This document shows, one piece after another, positions 55,535-64,000 of a stretch of DNA of 64,000 bases. The stretch is from positions 1 through 64,000 of the forward strand of contig JANQJW010000003.1 of assembly GCA_028281445.1 (NCBI GenBank), in the 5' to 3' direction. The position numbers were made by a program, and so were the translations under genes. The stretch's first letter is position 1, and each line of letters opens with the position of its first letter. The notes beneath the pieces were generated by a model. It did not search any database. It had not been told where the DNA came from and saw only the letters and a program-made list of their open reading frames with translations. The stretch is from Planctomycetota bacterium. Its GTDB lineage: Bacteria > Planctomycetota > PLA2 > JAEUHO01.

Positions 55535-57324
55535 CGGTCGATCACCTTCGGATCGCCGGTGGGCGGCGGGGTGCGGGGGCGCCACCCGCGATCGTCGCGG
55601 AAGTCGAGACGCGTAAAGTAGGGGAACTCCTCGAGATAGTGCCGGAGGTAGCGCTCGGGCTGCTTGTCGGTCACCGGCTCGCCGGGCTTGGCGGGCTTGA
55701 TGCCGTCGAGACCGAACATCAGGTGGACCAGGGCGTTGACGCGGTGGACACAAGCGTCGACGGGATCCAGCGAGAACAGCGCGCACGGACAGCGGAAGCT
55801 GCGCTCGACGCGGTGCACGTCCTCCAGCGGCAGCTTGTAGAGGCTCGTCTCATCCGCTTCGGCGAGCAACGACCCGTGCGCGGCGAGCACGGCCTCCAGC
55901 TCGTCGCGGAAGACGCTCTTCTTGTCCAGCACTTTGTCGACGGCGCGCTCGAGCGTCGCGATGACGCGGGCGCGCAAGGCCTTCGACTTGATGCGGCCCT
56001 CGTGCAGCGAGCGGAGCAATCCGACGACGGCGTACCAGCGCGGGTCCCACGTGTAGTCCGGTGCCGGGCGCTGCGACTTGCTCTTGAGGTACTTCTCGCA
56101 CGCCTCGATCGCCTTCTCCGTGGCGATCTCTCCGGAACGCAGCAGCAGCATGGCAAGGACCGGCTCCTTCAGAAGGGTCCTGGAGTTACCCGCCTGCTCG
56201 ATGACCTGCTTCTCCCATGCAGCACCGCGGCGGAACAAGAGTGCCTGGGCGGCGGCCTCGGCGACGCGGTCCTCGCTGGTGTGCATCTTGGCCAGGGACC
56301 AGACGGCGTTCCATGCCTTCTCGTCGCCGGCACGCAGCGCATAGAGACCGCGGGCGAAGGCGGCCTCGGCGCGTCCGTCCTCCTGCGTGAGGGCGGCCTC
56401 GTTGCGCAGGATCGGAAGGAACGCATCGGCGTTCTTCGTCCACCCCGCGGGCGACTCGGTCAGCAACGCGACGGAGATGGCCAACGCGCCCGCCGCACGA
56501 ACGCGGCGGTCGCTGTCCCGAAGCGCGGTGAGGTAGGGCTTGGGCTCGTTCACCTCGAGCAGAGCGCGCGCGATGAGCTCGGCCTGACGCTGCTCGGTCG
56601 GGTGGAACTGGTTCTGCGGCGGCGGCTTCATCGCAGCGACGCCGAGGCGTGCCTTCGGGCCGCCCATCTTGGCGAGCGCAAGCAACGCGGAGACGCGGAG
56701 GAAGTTCTGCGGATCGTCGACGCGTCGCAGAAGAGACGCGCGCGCCTCGGTCAGGGCGCGGATGGCACGCTCGACGGAACGCCGCGAACCGGGCACGGCT
56801 TCGTAGCGGCCCTCCATCTTCGCGTAGTGCGACGGCAGCATCGCCTGCGACCACGGGAAGCAGCCGACGGCCAGCGCGGCAAAGGCCGGCGTGTGGAAGT
56901 CGCCCGCTTGTGGCGTCAGCTTCTTGGCAAGCGGCGGCAGCAGGCGGTTCAGCTCGAGCGCCGGGCCGTAGGTCGATCGCAGTGCCGCGACGGTGAGGGA
57001 CGCGTTCCAGTGCGGCGTGACGTTGTCGCCGAGCAGGACGGCTTCGAGGTGCGGCGCGCAGATCAAGCCGAATCGGTAGACGAGCCGTTCGCGAGCAAGC
57101 CGAATGCTGCCGAGGGAAGCAAACGAGCGCGCGATCTCCTTGCGCGCCATCTCGGCCGAGCTCTTGTCGTCCGGCCGCCGGCCCTCGCGCGAGGCGAAGA
57201 CGATCTTGGGCGGGACGGGCTCGAGGTTGCGGTCGCGCTCCTCGGCATCCGCAGCGGAGGGGATGACCGGCGCCAGCAGCGCACAGGCGAGGAATGCGGG
57301 GAGGAAGCGCGCCCGGAAGGTCAT
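55531..57324 (-). CDS. Secreted HEAT-repeat protein coupled to the giant kinase
   Basis: 597 residues from an ATG, with a signal peptide (LPAFLACALLAPVIPSAADA). The body is an alpha-helical solenoid of roughly 35-residue repeats (for example LRVSALLALAKMGGPKARLG, RVRAAGALAISVALL, RVAEAAAQALLFRRG, LKEPVLAMLLLRSGEIATEKA). A short Cys motif (FRCPCALFSLDP) sits near the end. Its stop overlaps the kinase start in ATGA, so both are co-translated; the HEAT protein may bind the extracellular part of the kinase. Confidence 0.75.
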   Translation of the reverse strand: MTFRARFLPAFLACALLAPVIPSAADAEERDRNLEPVPPKIVFASREGRRPDDKSSAEMARKEIARSFASLGSIRLARERLVYRFGLICAPHLEAVLLGDNVTPHWNASLTVAALRSTYGPALELNRLLPPLAKKLTPQAGDFHTPAFAALAVGCFPWSQAMLPSHYAKMEGRYEAVPGSRRSVERAIRALTEARASLLRRVDDPQNFLRVSALLALAKMGGPKARLGVAAMKPPPQNQFHPTEQRQAELIARALLEVNEPKPYLTALRDSDRRVRAAGALAISVALLTESPAGWTKNADAFLPILRNEAALTQEDGRAEAAFARGLYALRAGDEKAWNAVWSLAKMHTSEDRVAEAAAQALLFRRGAAWEKQVIEQAGNSRTLLKEPVLAMLLLRSGEIATEKAIEACEKYLKSKSQRPAPDYTWDPRWYAVVGLLRSLHEGRIKSKALRARVIATLERAVDKVLDKKSVFRDELEAVLAAHGSLLAEADETSLYKLPLEDVHRVERSFRCPCALFSLDPVDACVHRVNALVHLMFGLDGIKPAKPGEPVTDKQPERYLRHYLEEFPYFTRLDFRDDRGWRPRTPPPTGDPKVIDR

Positions 57325-57411
57325 GCCCTACGGAGTATAAACGTGCCTACACCCGCGGCGCCGCGCCGTTGTCACCCGACCTTGCTTCCCCCTTGCCTCC
57401 CGGACGGCGCC

Positions 57412-58926
57412 CTAGAGCTTGAATCCGTTCGAGACGTAGGCCCGCCACTTCTTGTCGATGTCGCGGTAGCCGCCCTTGTAGGCGGTTCGTAGCCCTTCCT
57501 CTTCCTTCTTCGAGCGGTCCTTGCTGATGTCCACGAACTGCTTGAACTTCTTGCGGTCCCAGCGAATCAGGAACTCGACGACGCTCCAGGCCTTCACCAG
57601 CTCGACGTAGCGGAACTGGTCCATGGACATGCGCGCGATGCGCCGGAGCGGCGGGTCCTGGCCGGCCGCGACGAGCTTCTTGAGCTCGCCGCGCCACTTG
57701 CCGCTGTCCATCCACACGGCGCCCTTGGTGCCGGCCGCGCCCGCGCCCGTCCCGCCGCCGCGCCCGAGCGTGAACGACTGGCTGTAGCCCAGCGCCTGCA
57801 GCTCGACGTAGTACGAGAAGCCCTCGCGCAGCCACACGCTGGGCTCGGTGTAGTTGGCCTTGTAGCGCGTGATCATGATCAGCCCGACGTTGTGCAGCAC
57901 GTTGCTGACGAACGTCTTGTTGGTGTTGGGAAACTGATAGCAGCCCGTGGCGCGAAGGTCCTGCACCCACCACCAACTGTGCTGGCGTTGGATCGCGCGC
58001 GCCCAGCCGGGTACGAGCTCGTCGACCTTGTAGGTCTTGTCGAACCACTTCGCGAAACGCGCATAGCCGGGCACCTTCGTGAAGATGCAGAGCTTGATGC
58101 GCTCTTCGATGTTCTCGGGATAGTCGTCACCCTGGGGCTGCAAGGCCTTGCGCATCACGCCGTAGGCCTTCTCGGCTGCCGTGAGGATACGCTTGGTCAG
58201 CTCGGGCGAGACTTCCGACATCGCATCGAAGTGCGCGGACCACTCGTACTTGAGGTTCACGCGCGACTCGCGGGCAGCCTTGCCGGCCAGCTCCTTGCCC
58301 TCCTTGAAGCCGACCTTCACCCACTTGCCGTTGATCTTCTGCTCGCCGCGGCGGCGGTGGTACTCCTCCTCGGTGACCCACTCGTCGCCGTCCTTCTTCA
58401 GCCCCTTCTCGCGCGCGTCCTTCTCCTCCTGCGTCACCCACTCGCCCTTGTACTGGACGAGGCCCTTGGCGCGCTGGGCCTCTTCGAACTTCTGCTTCTC
58501 GTAGGCCTCGACCTCCTCGGGCGTCATCCACTTGCCGTCGTGCTTGACGTGCCCGAGCAGCTTGTGCGCACGCTTGTCGTTGGGCTTGAGGTCGACGATC
58601 CCCTCGAGGATGAACCTCAGCTCCTTCTTGAAGCCCTTCTTCTTGGCCCACTTGTAGAGGTCCCAGCGGGCCTTCACGTCCTTGGCCTCGTTCGCGCGGA
58701 ACTTGAGCTGGTCCATCAGCGGCGGCACGGACGTGTTGATCGACTTGACGTCGGCGCGCGGCAGCACCTTCTTGCCGTGGAAGGTGGTCTCGATGATCAC
58801 CTCGTTGTCGTCCTTGGAGAGCACCTTGCCCTCGTAGACGGTGCCGTCGTTCATCGTCACCTCGTGAGCGACGGCCGGCGTAGCGAACGGCAGCAAGAGC
58901 AGCGCGACGAAGTGGATTCGGTGCAT
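57412..58926 (-). CDS. DUF1570-like secreted protein with degenerate metallopeptidase site
   Basis: 504 residues from the ATG at 58926 opening a signal peptide (FVALLLLPFATPAVA). The N-terminal 230 residues are rich in charged helical repeats (EEVEAYEKQKFEEAQRAKG, EWVTQEEKDAREKG). The later part follows the pattern of secreted gluzincin-like proteins: VLHNVGLIMITRY where HExxH would be expected, then PSVWLREGFSYYVEL, the usual third-ligand region. The HExxH is absent, so catalysis looks lost. Role unknown. Confidence 0.6.
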   Translation of the reverse strand: MHRIHFVALLLLPFATPAVAHEVTMNDGTVYEGKVLSKDDNEVIIETTFHGKKVLPRADVKSINTSVPPLMDQLKFRANEAKDVKARWDLYKWAKKKGFKKELRFILEGIVDLKPNDKRAHKLLGHVKHDGKWMTPEEVEAYEKQKFEEAQRAKGLVQYKGEWVTQEEKDAREKGLKKDGDEWVTEEEYHRRRGEQKINGKWVKVGFKEGKELAGKAARESRVNLKYEWSAHFDAMSEVSPELTKRILTAAEKAYGVMRKALQPQGDDYPENIEERIKLCIFTKVPGYARFAKWFDKTYKVDELVPGWARAIQRQHSWWWVQDLRATGCYQFPNTNKTFVSNVLHNVGLIMITRYKANYTEPSVWLREGFSYYVELQALGYSQSFTLGRGGGTGAGAAGTKGAVWMDSGKWRGELKKLVAAGQDPPLRRIARMSMDQFRYVELVKAWSVVEFLIRWDRKKFKQFVDISKDRSKKEEEGLRTAYKGGYRDIDKKWRAYVSNGFKL

Positions 58927-58973
58927 CGGAACGACCCCCCGGGGACGGCCGCGATGATAGCGCTGCGGGCGGC

Positions 58974-60680
58974 TCACGCAGGCTTCGGTGTTGCCCGGTC
59001 GCTACGCCAGCGCAGGAAGGCCTCGACGAAAACGAGTACCTGGAGCAACAGGAACAGGGCTCCAAAGACGACAACGGTCCAATTGCCCTTGTCGATCTGG
59101 TCCAGGAGTCCCATCACGCCGGCGATCGAGGTCATCACCAGCAGGAAGAGTAGCGGGATCACGATCGGCCAGACGGGGCGCTTCCGCGTGCGGAGGTGGA
59201 AGAAGAGCAGCAGCAGGGTGATGCCGCCGATGAGCTGGTTCGTCGTGCCGAAAACCGGCCACAGGATGAACCCGCCGCTGCCGGGGCCTCGGCCGCCGTC
59301 TGTGTAGATCGCCAGGATCGCAGCGGGCAGGACGGCGACGAACGCCGCGACGAAACGGTTCTTGAACGCCTTGATGCCGTAGGACGCGCCCAGCTCAGCC
59401 AGACAGAAGCGCTGGATGCGCGCTGCGGTGTCCAGCGTCGTGGCTGCGAACGAGATCACGATCACCGCGACGACGGTCTTGGCGAGCGCCATGTTGCCGC
59501 CGACGATCGGGTCGAGGAACGTCGCGGCGCCGGTCACAAAGTTGCCGATGCCGGTGTTGCCCACGGTCTTCCAAGAGGCGTACTTCTCCTGCCATTCGGC
59601 CGCCGAGCCGAGCCCGGCCGAGACGGCAAGCACGGCAACGAGCGCGAGGGTCCCCTCGCCGAGCATGCCGCCATAGCCGACGGTGCGCGCGTCGCGCATG
59701 CAGTCGAGCTGCTTCGACGTCGTGCCGCTGGCAACCAGCCCGTGGAAGCCGCTGATCGCGCCGCACGCAATTGTGATGAAGAGCAGCGGGATGATCGGAG
59801 GCGCGAGCGGATCGACGCTGTGGTTGATCGCGGGCGCCGTGACCTCGGGGTGCACGATGAAGAGCCCGATCAGGAGCGCGCCGAGCCCGAGGAAGAGCTG
59901 GTGGCTGTTGATGTAGTCGCGCGGTTGGAGCAGCACGCGCACGGGCAGCACGGACGCGATGTAGGCGTAGACCAGCAGGAAGAGGATCCACGGCACGGTC
60001 GGTCCGCCGTACATGTGGACAGACTCGGGCAGCGTGCCCCACTCGGGGTGGTCGGCACAGAGGAAGACGACGACGTACAGCAGGACCACGGCGATGATCG
60101 ACGGCCAGAGCAGGGAGCCGCTGCGCCTGTAGATCCACCAGCCGATGATGACGGCGACGACGATCTCGAAGTTCACGGGCCAGACGGACTGCGGCACGCT
60201 GATGAAGAGCTTCGCGATGATGAAGGCGAAGACCGCGATCACGACCCAGGTGAGCAGGATGATGATCAGGAGGAACCACGTCCGCGCGCGCGGCCCGAGG
60301 ATCTCGCCGGCGATGTCCCCCATCGTGCGCCCGCCGCGCTTGGCAGAGAGCGCGAGCGCGCCGAAGTCGTGCACGGCTCCAACGAAGACCGTGCCCAGCA
60401 CGACCCAGAGCAGCGCCGGCAGCCAGCCCCAGATGACGGCGATTGCCGGGCCCACGATGGGCGCAGCGCCCGCCACCGAGCAGAAGTGGTGGCCGAAGAG
60501 CACGTGCTTGTCGCAGGCCACGAAGTCGACGCCGTCCGGCGTCTGGTGCGCCGGCGTGGGCTCGTCGTTGTCCATCTCGTAGACGCGCTTCTCGATCCAG
60601 CGGGCATAGAACCGGAAGGCGAGCCAGAAGACCGCGAGCGAGAGGACCGCGAGAACCGCTGCGTTCATGGGCCGAACCAT
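58974..60680 (-). CDS. CstA family membrane transporter
   Basis: 568 residues, starting at the ATG at 60680 (MVRPMN, GGAG upstream) or the internal ATG at 60668. About 15 transmembrane helices. Family marks of the CstA/BtsT group are present: HVLFGHHFCSVAGAAPIVGP, WVVLGTVFVGAVHDFGALAL, SGFHGLVASGTTSKQL and ATTLDTAARIQRF. E. coli members move peptides or pyruvate during carbon starvation. The protein is shorter than E. coli CstA (about 700) because of a short C-terminus. It stands alone after a gap of 47 bases from VanZ. Confidence 0.9.
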   Translation of the reverse strand: MVRPMNAAVLAVLSLAVFWLAFRFYARWIEKRVYEMDNDEPTPAHQTPDGVDFVACDKHVLFGHHFCSVAGAAPIVGPAIAVIWGWLPALLWVVLGTVFVGAVHDFGALALSAKRGGRTMGDIAGEILGPRARTWFLLIIILLTWVVIAVFAFIIAKLFISVPQSVWPVNFEIVVAVIIGWWIYRRSGSLLWPSIIAVVLLYVVVFLCADHPEWGTLPESVHMYGGPTVPWILFLLVYAYIASVLPVRVLLQPRDYINSHQLFLGLGALLIGLFIVHPEVTAPAINHSVDPLAPPIIPLLFITIACGAISGFHGLVASGTTSKQLDCMRDARTVGYGGMLGEGTLALVAVLAVSAGLGSAAEWQEKYASWKTVGNTGIGNFVTGAATFLDPIVGGNMALAKTVVAVIVISFAATTLDTAARIQRFCLAELGASYGIKAFKNRFVAAFVAVLPAAILAIYTDGGRGPGSGGFILWPVFGTTNQLIGGITLLLLFFHLRTRKRPVWPIVIPLLFLLVMTSIAGVMGLLDQIDKGNWTVVVFGALFLLLQVLVFVEAFLRWRSDRATPKPA

Positions 60681-60727
60681 AACGCAGTCTCCGACGGCAT
60701 CACAGAACGCCGAGGTACCGTGCGTCG

Positions 60728-61096
60728 ATGCGACCGCAACCCGCTTCGCAGCGCACGTGGACCTTCGTGGCGATTGCCGCCACGATCGGCGTGCTCGTGG
60801 CGTGCCTGATGCCGGGGGATGACGTGCCCGAGCCGGACATCGGCATCCCCCACCCCGACAAGATCATTCACGCGGCGATGTTCTTCGTCGTCTGCTTCGC
60901 GTGGATGCGTGCGGGCTGGTCGTGGCGCCGCGCGGCGCTCTACGGCGTCGTGCTGGCCGTGGTCACGGAGGTGTTGCAGCACACGCTTGGGGATCTCGGC
61001 CGCGCCGGCGACGCCTACGATCTCCTCGCTGACGGCGTCGGCATCGGCCTGGCCGGGTTGATCCGGAGCCCGAAGCCGCACCGGGACGCCGAGTGA
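60728..61096 (+). CDS. VanZ-like membrane protein
   Basis: 122 residues with three to four hydrophobic segments: FVAIAATIGVLVACLMPG, HPDKIIHAAMFFVVCFAWM, AALYGVVLAVVTEVLQ and DLLADGVGIGLAGLI. The HPDKxxHxxxF, TEVLQ and the DxxxDxxGxxxG pattern match the VanZ family, which includes proteins linked to glycopeptide resistance and surface lipids but mostly of unknown role. It is divergent from cstA (47-base gap). Confidence 0.8.
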   Translation: MRPQPASQRTWTFVAIAATIGVLVACLMPGDDVPEPDIGIPHPDKIIHAAMFFVVCFAWMRAGWSWRRAALYGVVLAVVTEVLQHTLGDLGRAGDAYDLLADGVGIGLAGLIRSPKPHRDAE

Positions 61097-61108
61097 TGGG
61101 CCGGCCGC

Positions 61109-62059
61109 TCAGTTCTGCCGCTTGCCGAAGCCGTGCGCGCGCTTCGCGGCCTTCTTGACGATCACCTTGACGGCGTTCTCGGGATCGTCGTCGCGGTCGG
61201 TCAGCCATTCCGCATCGATCTTCTTGAGGTCCGTGACCCCTCCGTAGAAGCACTTCTGGAAGATGACGGAGGTCTTCTTGCCCGCCGCGAGCGGCGCGAA
61301 AACGCGAATCGGACCGGTGATGAAGTCGTTCTTCGTCACTTTGAGCTTCTTCATGAGCTTCGGGTCGGCGTGCTCGAAGTCGAGCTGGACGGTCAGGACG
61401 TGATTGCCGTCGAAGACCACGAGCGCGTTGTTCTTGAAGACCGCCGCGCCCTCGACCTGGCAGTGGCGCACGGTCACGTCGTTGAAGCCATGGACCTCGA
61501 TGCCCTTGATGGTGCTGGTCCGGATGTTGGCAAAGGACCGCGTCTTCTTCCCATCGAGCCCGACACCCGTGAGCTTCATCGGCTTCTGCACAGTGCAGCT
61601 CATGACCTTGACCTTGCCGGCGTGCATCGTCACGTCGATGCCGGGATCGCCGTCCACCTCCGAGTTCTCGACGGTGATGATCGCGGCCGTGGATTCATTC
61701 GGCGCCGTGAACACGCCGGAGCTCGGTCCGACATTGCACATGTCGAGATGGACGTCCTTGGCCTTCGGCTCCACGACGATGCGGACCCCCGAGATGCTGA
61801 CCTCGGAGTCGGTGACGCCGGTCGCGCCGAAGGAGCCCGCCACGGACAACACCGCGTCGTTGACCCCGACGATGCGCGTCCCCTTCTGCATCGTAATCTC
61901 GACTCCGGGCGGGATCCGCTGCTTGCCGTCGACGATGTAGTTGACCGTGCGGTCCTTGCAGAGGGACGTCTTCGACACCGGGAGCGGGACGTCCTTTCGT
62001 GCGGCTTCGGCCAGAGGAGTTCCCAGCAACACCAACACCAAGACGGCGAGCACGCGCAT
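61109..62059 (-). CDS. Secreted right-handed beta-helix-like protein
   Basis: 316 residues from the ATG at 62059 that opens a signal peptide (VLAVLVLVLLGTPLAEAA). The body is made of short repeats of strands with alternating hydrophobic residues, such as DSEVSISGVRIVVEP, AAIITVENSEVDGD, VKVMSCTVQKPM and GIEVHGFNDVTVRHCQVEG, the pattern of parallel beta-helix proteins (pectate lyase-like). A Lys-rich end follows (VKKAAKRAHGFGKRQN). No catalytic motif seen. Convergent with the VanZ-like gene. Confidence 0.6.
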   Translation of the reverse strand: MRVLAVLVLVLLGTPLAEAARKDVPLPVSKTSLCKDRTVNYIVDGKQRIPPGVEITMQKGTRIVGVNDAVLSVAGSFGATGVTDSEVSISGVRIVVEPKAKDVHLDMCNVGPSSGVFTAPNESTAAIITVENSEVDGDPGIDVTMHAGKVKVMSCTVQKPMKLTGVGLDGKKTRSFANIRTSTIKGIEVHGFNDVTVRHCQVEGAAVFKNNALVVFDGNHVLTVQLDFEHADPKLMKKLKVTKNDFITGPIRVFAPLAAGKKTSVIFQKCFYGGVTDLKKIDAEWLTDRDDDPENAVKVIVKKAAKRAHGFGKRQN

Positions 62060-62219
62060 CCGCACCTCCCGGCGCAATGCTAGCGGAGCACGGAGGCGAA
62101 CGCGCGCGGGCATTGGATTCGGCCCACGGCGCGATCGTGTCGCCGCTGCGAGACACCGGGCGGCCACTTGGATGTTGCAGGGCCGGCCGCATCGACGTTC
62201 TCATGGGTCGGGAGGCGCC

Positions 62220-63737
62220 ATGCGCACGTTCGGTTTCCTACTGCTGGTCGGCTTCGTTGCCGTGTGTGCCACGCCGGGCGCGGCGGACGAAGCCGCGAAA
62301 CCCCAGGCCAAGGAGAAGGCCGCCGCGGACGCCGGCCCCACCGTGGTCACGCTGCGCGAGGCCGCCCAGGCGGGCGACATCGAGGTCGAGGGCTACCGGG
62401 CCAACGGCTACCAGCACGTACACCTGCGCATTCGCAACCTGCGCAAGGAGCTCATGCGCGTGGACCTGTGCGGGTCGCACATGGAGCCGCGGACCGGCGG
62501 GCGTTGCCAGCGCCTCGGCATCGGCCCCATCGTGACGCCTCGCAAGCGCAGGGTGCGACCGCCCGACCCGTCGCGACCGCCGGGCACGGTGGTCATGGAG
62601 CTCGCGCCGGGTCAGGACGTCACGGTGGAGGTCAACACCTGTTGTCTCGACGCGGGCAAGCCGGCGCCTACGAGCCGGCACACCTTCCGCGTTGCGCGCT
62701 CGAAGTTGCCGGCGGTGCGCGAGAAGGTGCTGCGCTGGTGGGCGGACAACCCCGACACGCCGCAGTACGCCGTCAACACCGCCATCTGGAAGTTCCGGGG
62801 CGAGGTCCACGTGCCCGAAGACGCCCCGAGCGCGAACCCCAAGTACACAGGCGTCGCCGCGCACGCCGGCATCCTCTATCGCCTGCGCGAAGGGGAGCTC
62901 ATGTCGCTCGACGCCGACGGGATCGAGCGGTTCCTCGGAACCGAGATCCTGGATGTCTACCCGACGGACTCAGCGATCTACGCGGAGGCACTCGGACCGC
63001 CGCGCGGCCAGGAGCGCGTCCGCGCCCGCGAACTGTGGCGGCTCGTGCCGACCGGCGAGGATCCCTGGGCTCTCGTGGCGCACATCCCTGCAGGCCTTTC
63101 GTTGCACGACCTCCAGGTCGCGCCCAGCGGTGCCGTGTTGATCACCGCGAGCAAGGGCCTCTATCGCTTGAGTGTCCCCACGAAGCAGCTCGTGTTGCTG
63201 ATGGCCACCGAGGACATCGACAACCTCTCCGTTGGCTTCGCGAAGGGAAAGATCCTCGCCACATTGCGCACGCCGCGCAAGGAGGGCTACTACCAGGGCG
63301 GCGAGCTCAAGAACCAGGGGATGGGCTCGTGCCAGCTCTGGGCGCTGGATCCGAAGACGGGCGGCAAGAAGCTGGTGAAGGAGTTCTGGAACGTACGCCA
63401 GGTGAAGACCGGTCAGGCTGGGACGTATGCGCTGACCCCGGCCGGGAAGCTGCGCCGCCTCGTCGGCCGCTCGTTCAAGAACGCGCCGGGTCAGAACGCC
63501 TACACGCGCATCCTGCACGTGGGTCGCACGTGCGTGTGGCTGGAGAGCAAGAAGGGCCGCCTTGTCGCCGTGGGCAAGGGCGGCAACCTGCGCTTCGCCT
63601 CGGGACCGGATCTGGACTGGTTGATCGCCTGGACCGTGGACCGGCACTCCGACGACGTGCTGCTTCTGCGCCGCGGCCGCGACTACTACCGTCTCGACTC
63701 GAAGCGCGGGCGTGAGGAACGCGTACCGCCACGTTGA
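62220..63737 (+). CDS. Secreted protein, possible beta-propeller-like C-terminus
   Basis: 505 residues from the ATG at 62220 (preceded by GGGAGG), with a signal peptide (FLLLVGFVAVCATPGAA). Residues about 40-160 form a beta-rich domain with a Cys pair (VNTCCLDAG). The rest consists of short beta-strand repeats with Gly/Asp turns (ALVAHIPAGLSLHDLQVAPSG, DNLSVGFAKGKILATL, RILHVGRTCVWLES), consistent with a propeller-like fold. Function unknown. Confidence 0.55.
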   Translation: MRTFGFLLLVGFVAVCATPGAADEAAKPQAKEKAAADAGPTVVTLREAAQAGDIEVEGYRANGYQHVHLRIRNLRKELMRVDLCGSHMEPRTGGRCQRLGIGPIVTPRKRRVRPPDPSRPPGTVVMELAPGQDVTVEVNTCCLDAGKPAPTSRHTFRVARSKLPAVREKVLRWWADNPDTPQYAVNTAIWKFRGEVHVPEDAPSANPKYTGVAAHAGILYRLREGELMSLDADGIERFLGTEILDVYPTDSAIYAEALGPPRGQERVRARELWRLVPTGEDPWALVAHIPAGLSLHDLQVAPSGAVLITASKGLYRLSVPTKQLVLLMATEDIDNLSVGFAKGKILATLRTPRKEGYYQGGELKNQGMGSCQLWALDPKTGGKKLVKEFWNVRQVKTGQAGTYALTPAGKLRRLVGRSFKNAPGQNAYTRILHVGRTCVWLESKKGRLVAVGKGGNLRFASGPDLDWLIAWTVDRHSDDVLLLRRGRDYYRLDSKRGREERVPPR

Positions 63738-63844
63738 TGCCTATGCACCGTTTTCAGCGGACTCCGGACCCGCTAGGATCGCCCTCGCAGCCGGCAGGGA
63801 CCGGCTCGCCTAGAAGTGTTTATGGTCGAGACTTCATAGCCCCG

Positions 63845-63862
63845 CCGCGTTGACGCCGCGGC
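63845..63862. terminator. Hairpin between convergent genes
   Basis: GCCGCG / CGCGGC with a short loop near the end of the 124-base gap between the secreted protein and the convergent last gene. No T-run. Confidence 0.3.
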
Positions 63863-64000
63863 TACGGATCGATGGCGCGGGCGGGACGCACGCCAATGGC
63901 GCAGTCGCGAAACGTGTTCGGGGCGTGGTTACGGCGCGACGACCGGACTTCGCCGGCAGCGGTCGCGAACGAGCCGCCCCGGAAGATCACGCTTGGGCCG
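63862..64000 (-). CDS. Formylglycine-generating-enzyme-like protein, C-terminal 45 residues only
   Basis: The gene is cut by the window end; the 5' part lies beyond. The visible tail contains IFRGGSF, RSSRRNHAPN and CAIGVRPARA, in the order of the C-terminus of FGE/SUMF1-type proteins (RGGSW, then RxxxR, then GFR). The usual GFR is GVR here. Such domains either make formylglycine on sulfatases or are distributed as generic ligand-binding modules. Confidence 0.75.
   Translation of the reverse strand, partial: GPSVIFRGGSFATAAGEVRSSRRNHAPNTFRDCAIGVRPARAIDP

Overview
The window is GC-rich, densely packed bacterial chromosome. It carries a complete F-type ATP synthase operon, a Gram-negative envelope repertoire (heptose synthesis, lipid A-type acylation, lipopolysaccharide core kinases, glycosyltransferases, MCE-type lipid transport) and many secreted proteins of the kind common in Planctomycetota: prenyltransferase-like repeats, HEAT repeats, a DUF1570-like protein, a very large Ser/Thr kinase with a concanavalin-like tail, HYR domains and D-x-N-G-D-G-D repeats. 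I infer a planctomycete or close relative from this protein style. There is no rRNA or other marker gene to settle it. I saw no tRNA, rRNA, CRISPR array, insertion sequence or prophage.

Layout. 1-7.8 kb: heptose/LPS genes on the minus strand (gmhB fragment, hldE overlapping a deoxyhypusine-synthase-like gene, a membrane protein, an lpxL-type acyltransferase) plus two secreted proteins on the plus strand. 7.8-15.5 kb: plus-strand ATP synthase operon atpZ-(atpI-like)-B-E-F-H-A-G-D-C. 15.5-23 kb: aat, a barrel-type lipoprotein, a HYR-domain lipoprotein closed by a strong terminator, and a lipoprotein with ten acidic repeats. 23.1-29.4 kb: minus-strand run of V-type ATPase subunit G-, I- and E-like genes, an MCE-like protein, a fused ATPase-permease of the MlaF/MlaE type and a membrane protein. 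29.6-31.3 kb: a second ten-repeat protein. 31.35-33.9 kb: minus-strand trio containing the best finding of the window, a secreted thioredoxin-like gene interrupted by one in-frame TGA at a U-G-R-C position. The TGA is followed 15 bases later by a perfect 7-bp hairpin with a GGUC tetraloop, a textbook bacterial SECIS. 33.9-36 kb: a divergent EF-G-like GTPase.

36.2-49.6 kb is mostly envelope polysaccharide work: a four-gene glycosyltransferase operon, an alpha/beta hydrolase facing it, and a tightly overlapping six-gene operon with two LPS-kinase genes (one holding two kinase domains in tandem), two glycosyltransferases, a membrane hydrolase and a small protein, followed upstream by TPR, RGG-rich and other secreted proteins. 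49.7-51.5 kb: a heptosyltransferase, an inverted repeat and an FHA protein. 51.6-64 kb: the giant kinase overlapping a HEAT-repeat gene, a degenerate metallopeptidase-like protein, a CstA-family transporter, a VanZ-like protein, two secreted proteins and the tail of a formylglycine-generating-enzyme-like gene cut by the window end.

The gmhB, hldE, heptosyltransferase, LPS-kinase and lpxL genes together argue for a heptose-containing, phosphorylated LPS core. Many signal-peptide starts were chosen by moving inward from a longer open frame to the Met or Val that begins a clear signal sequence.
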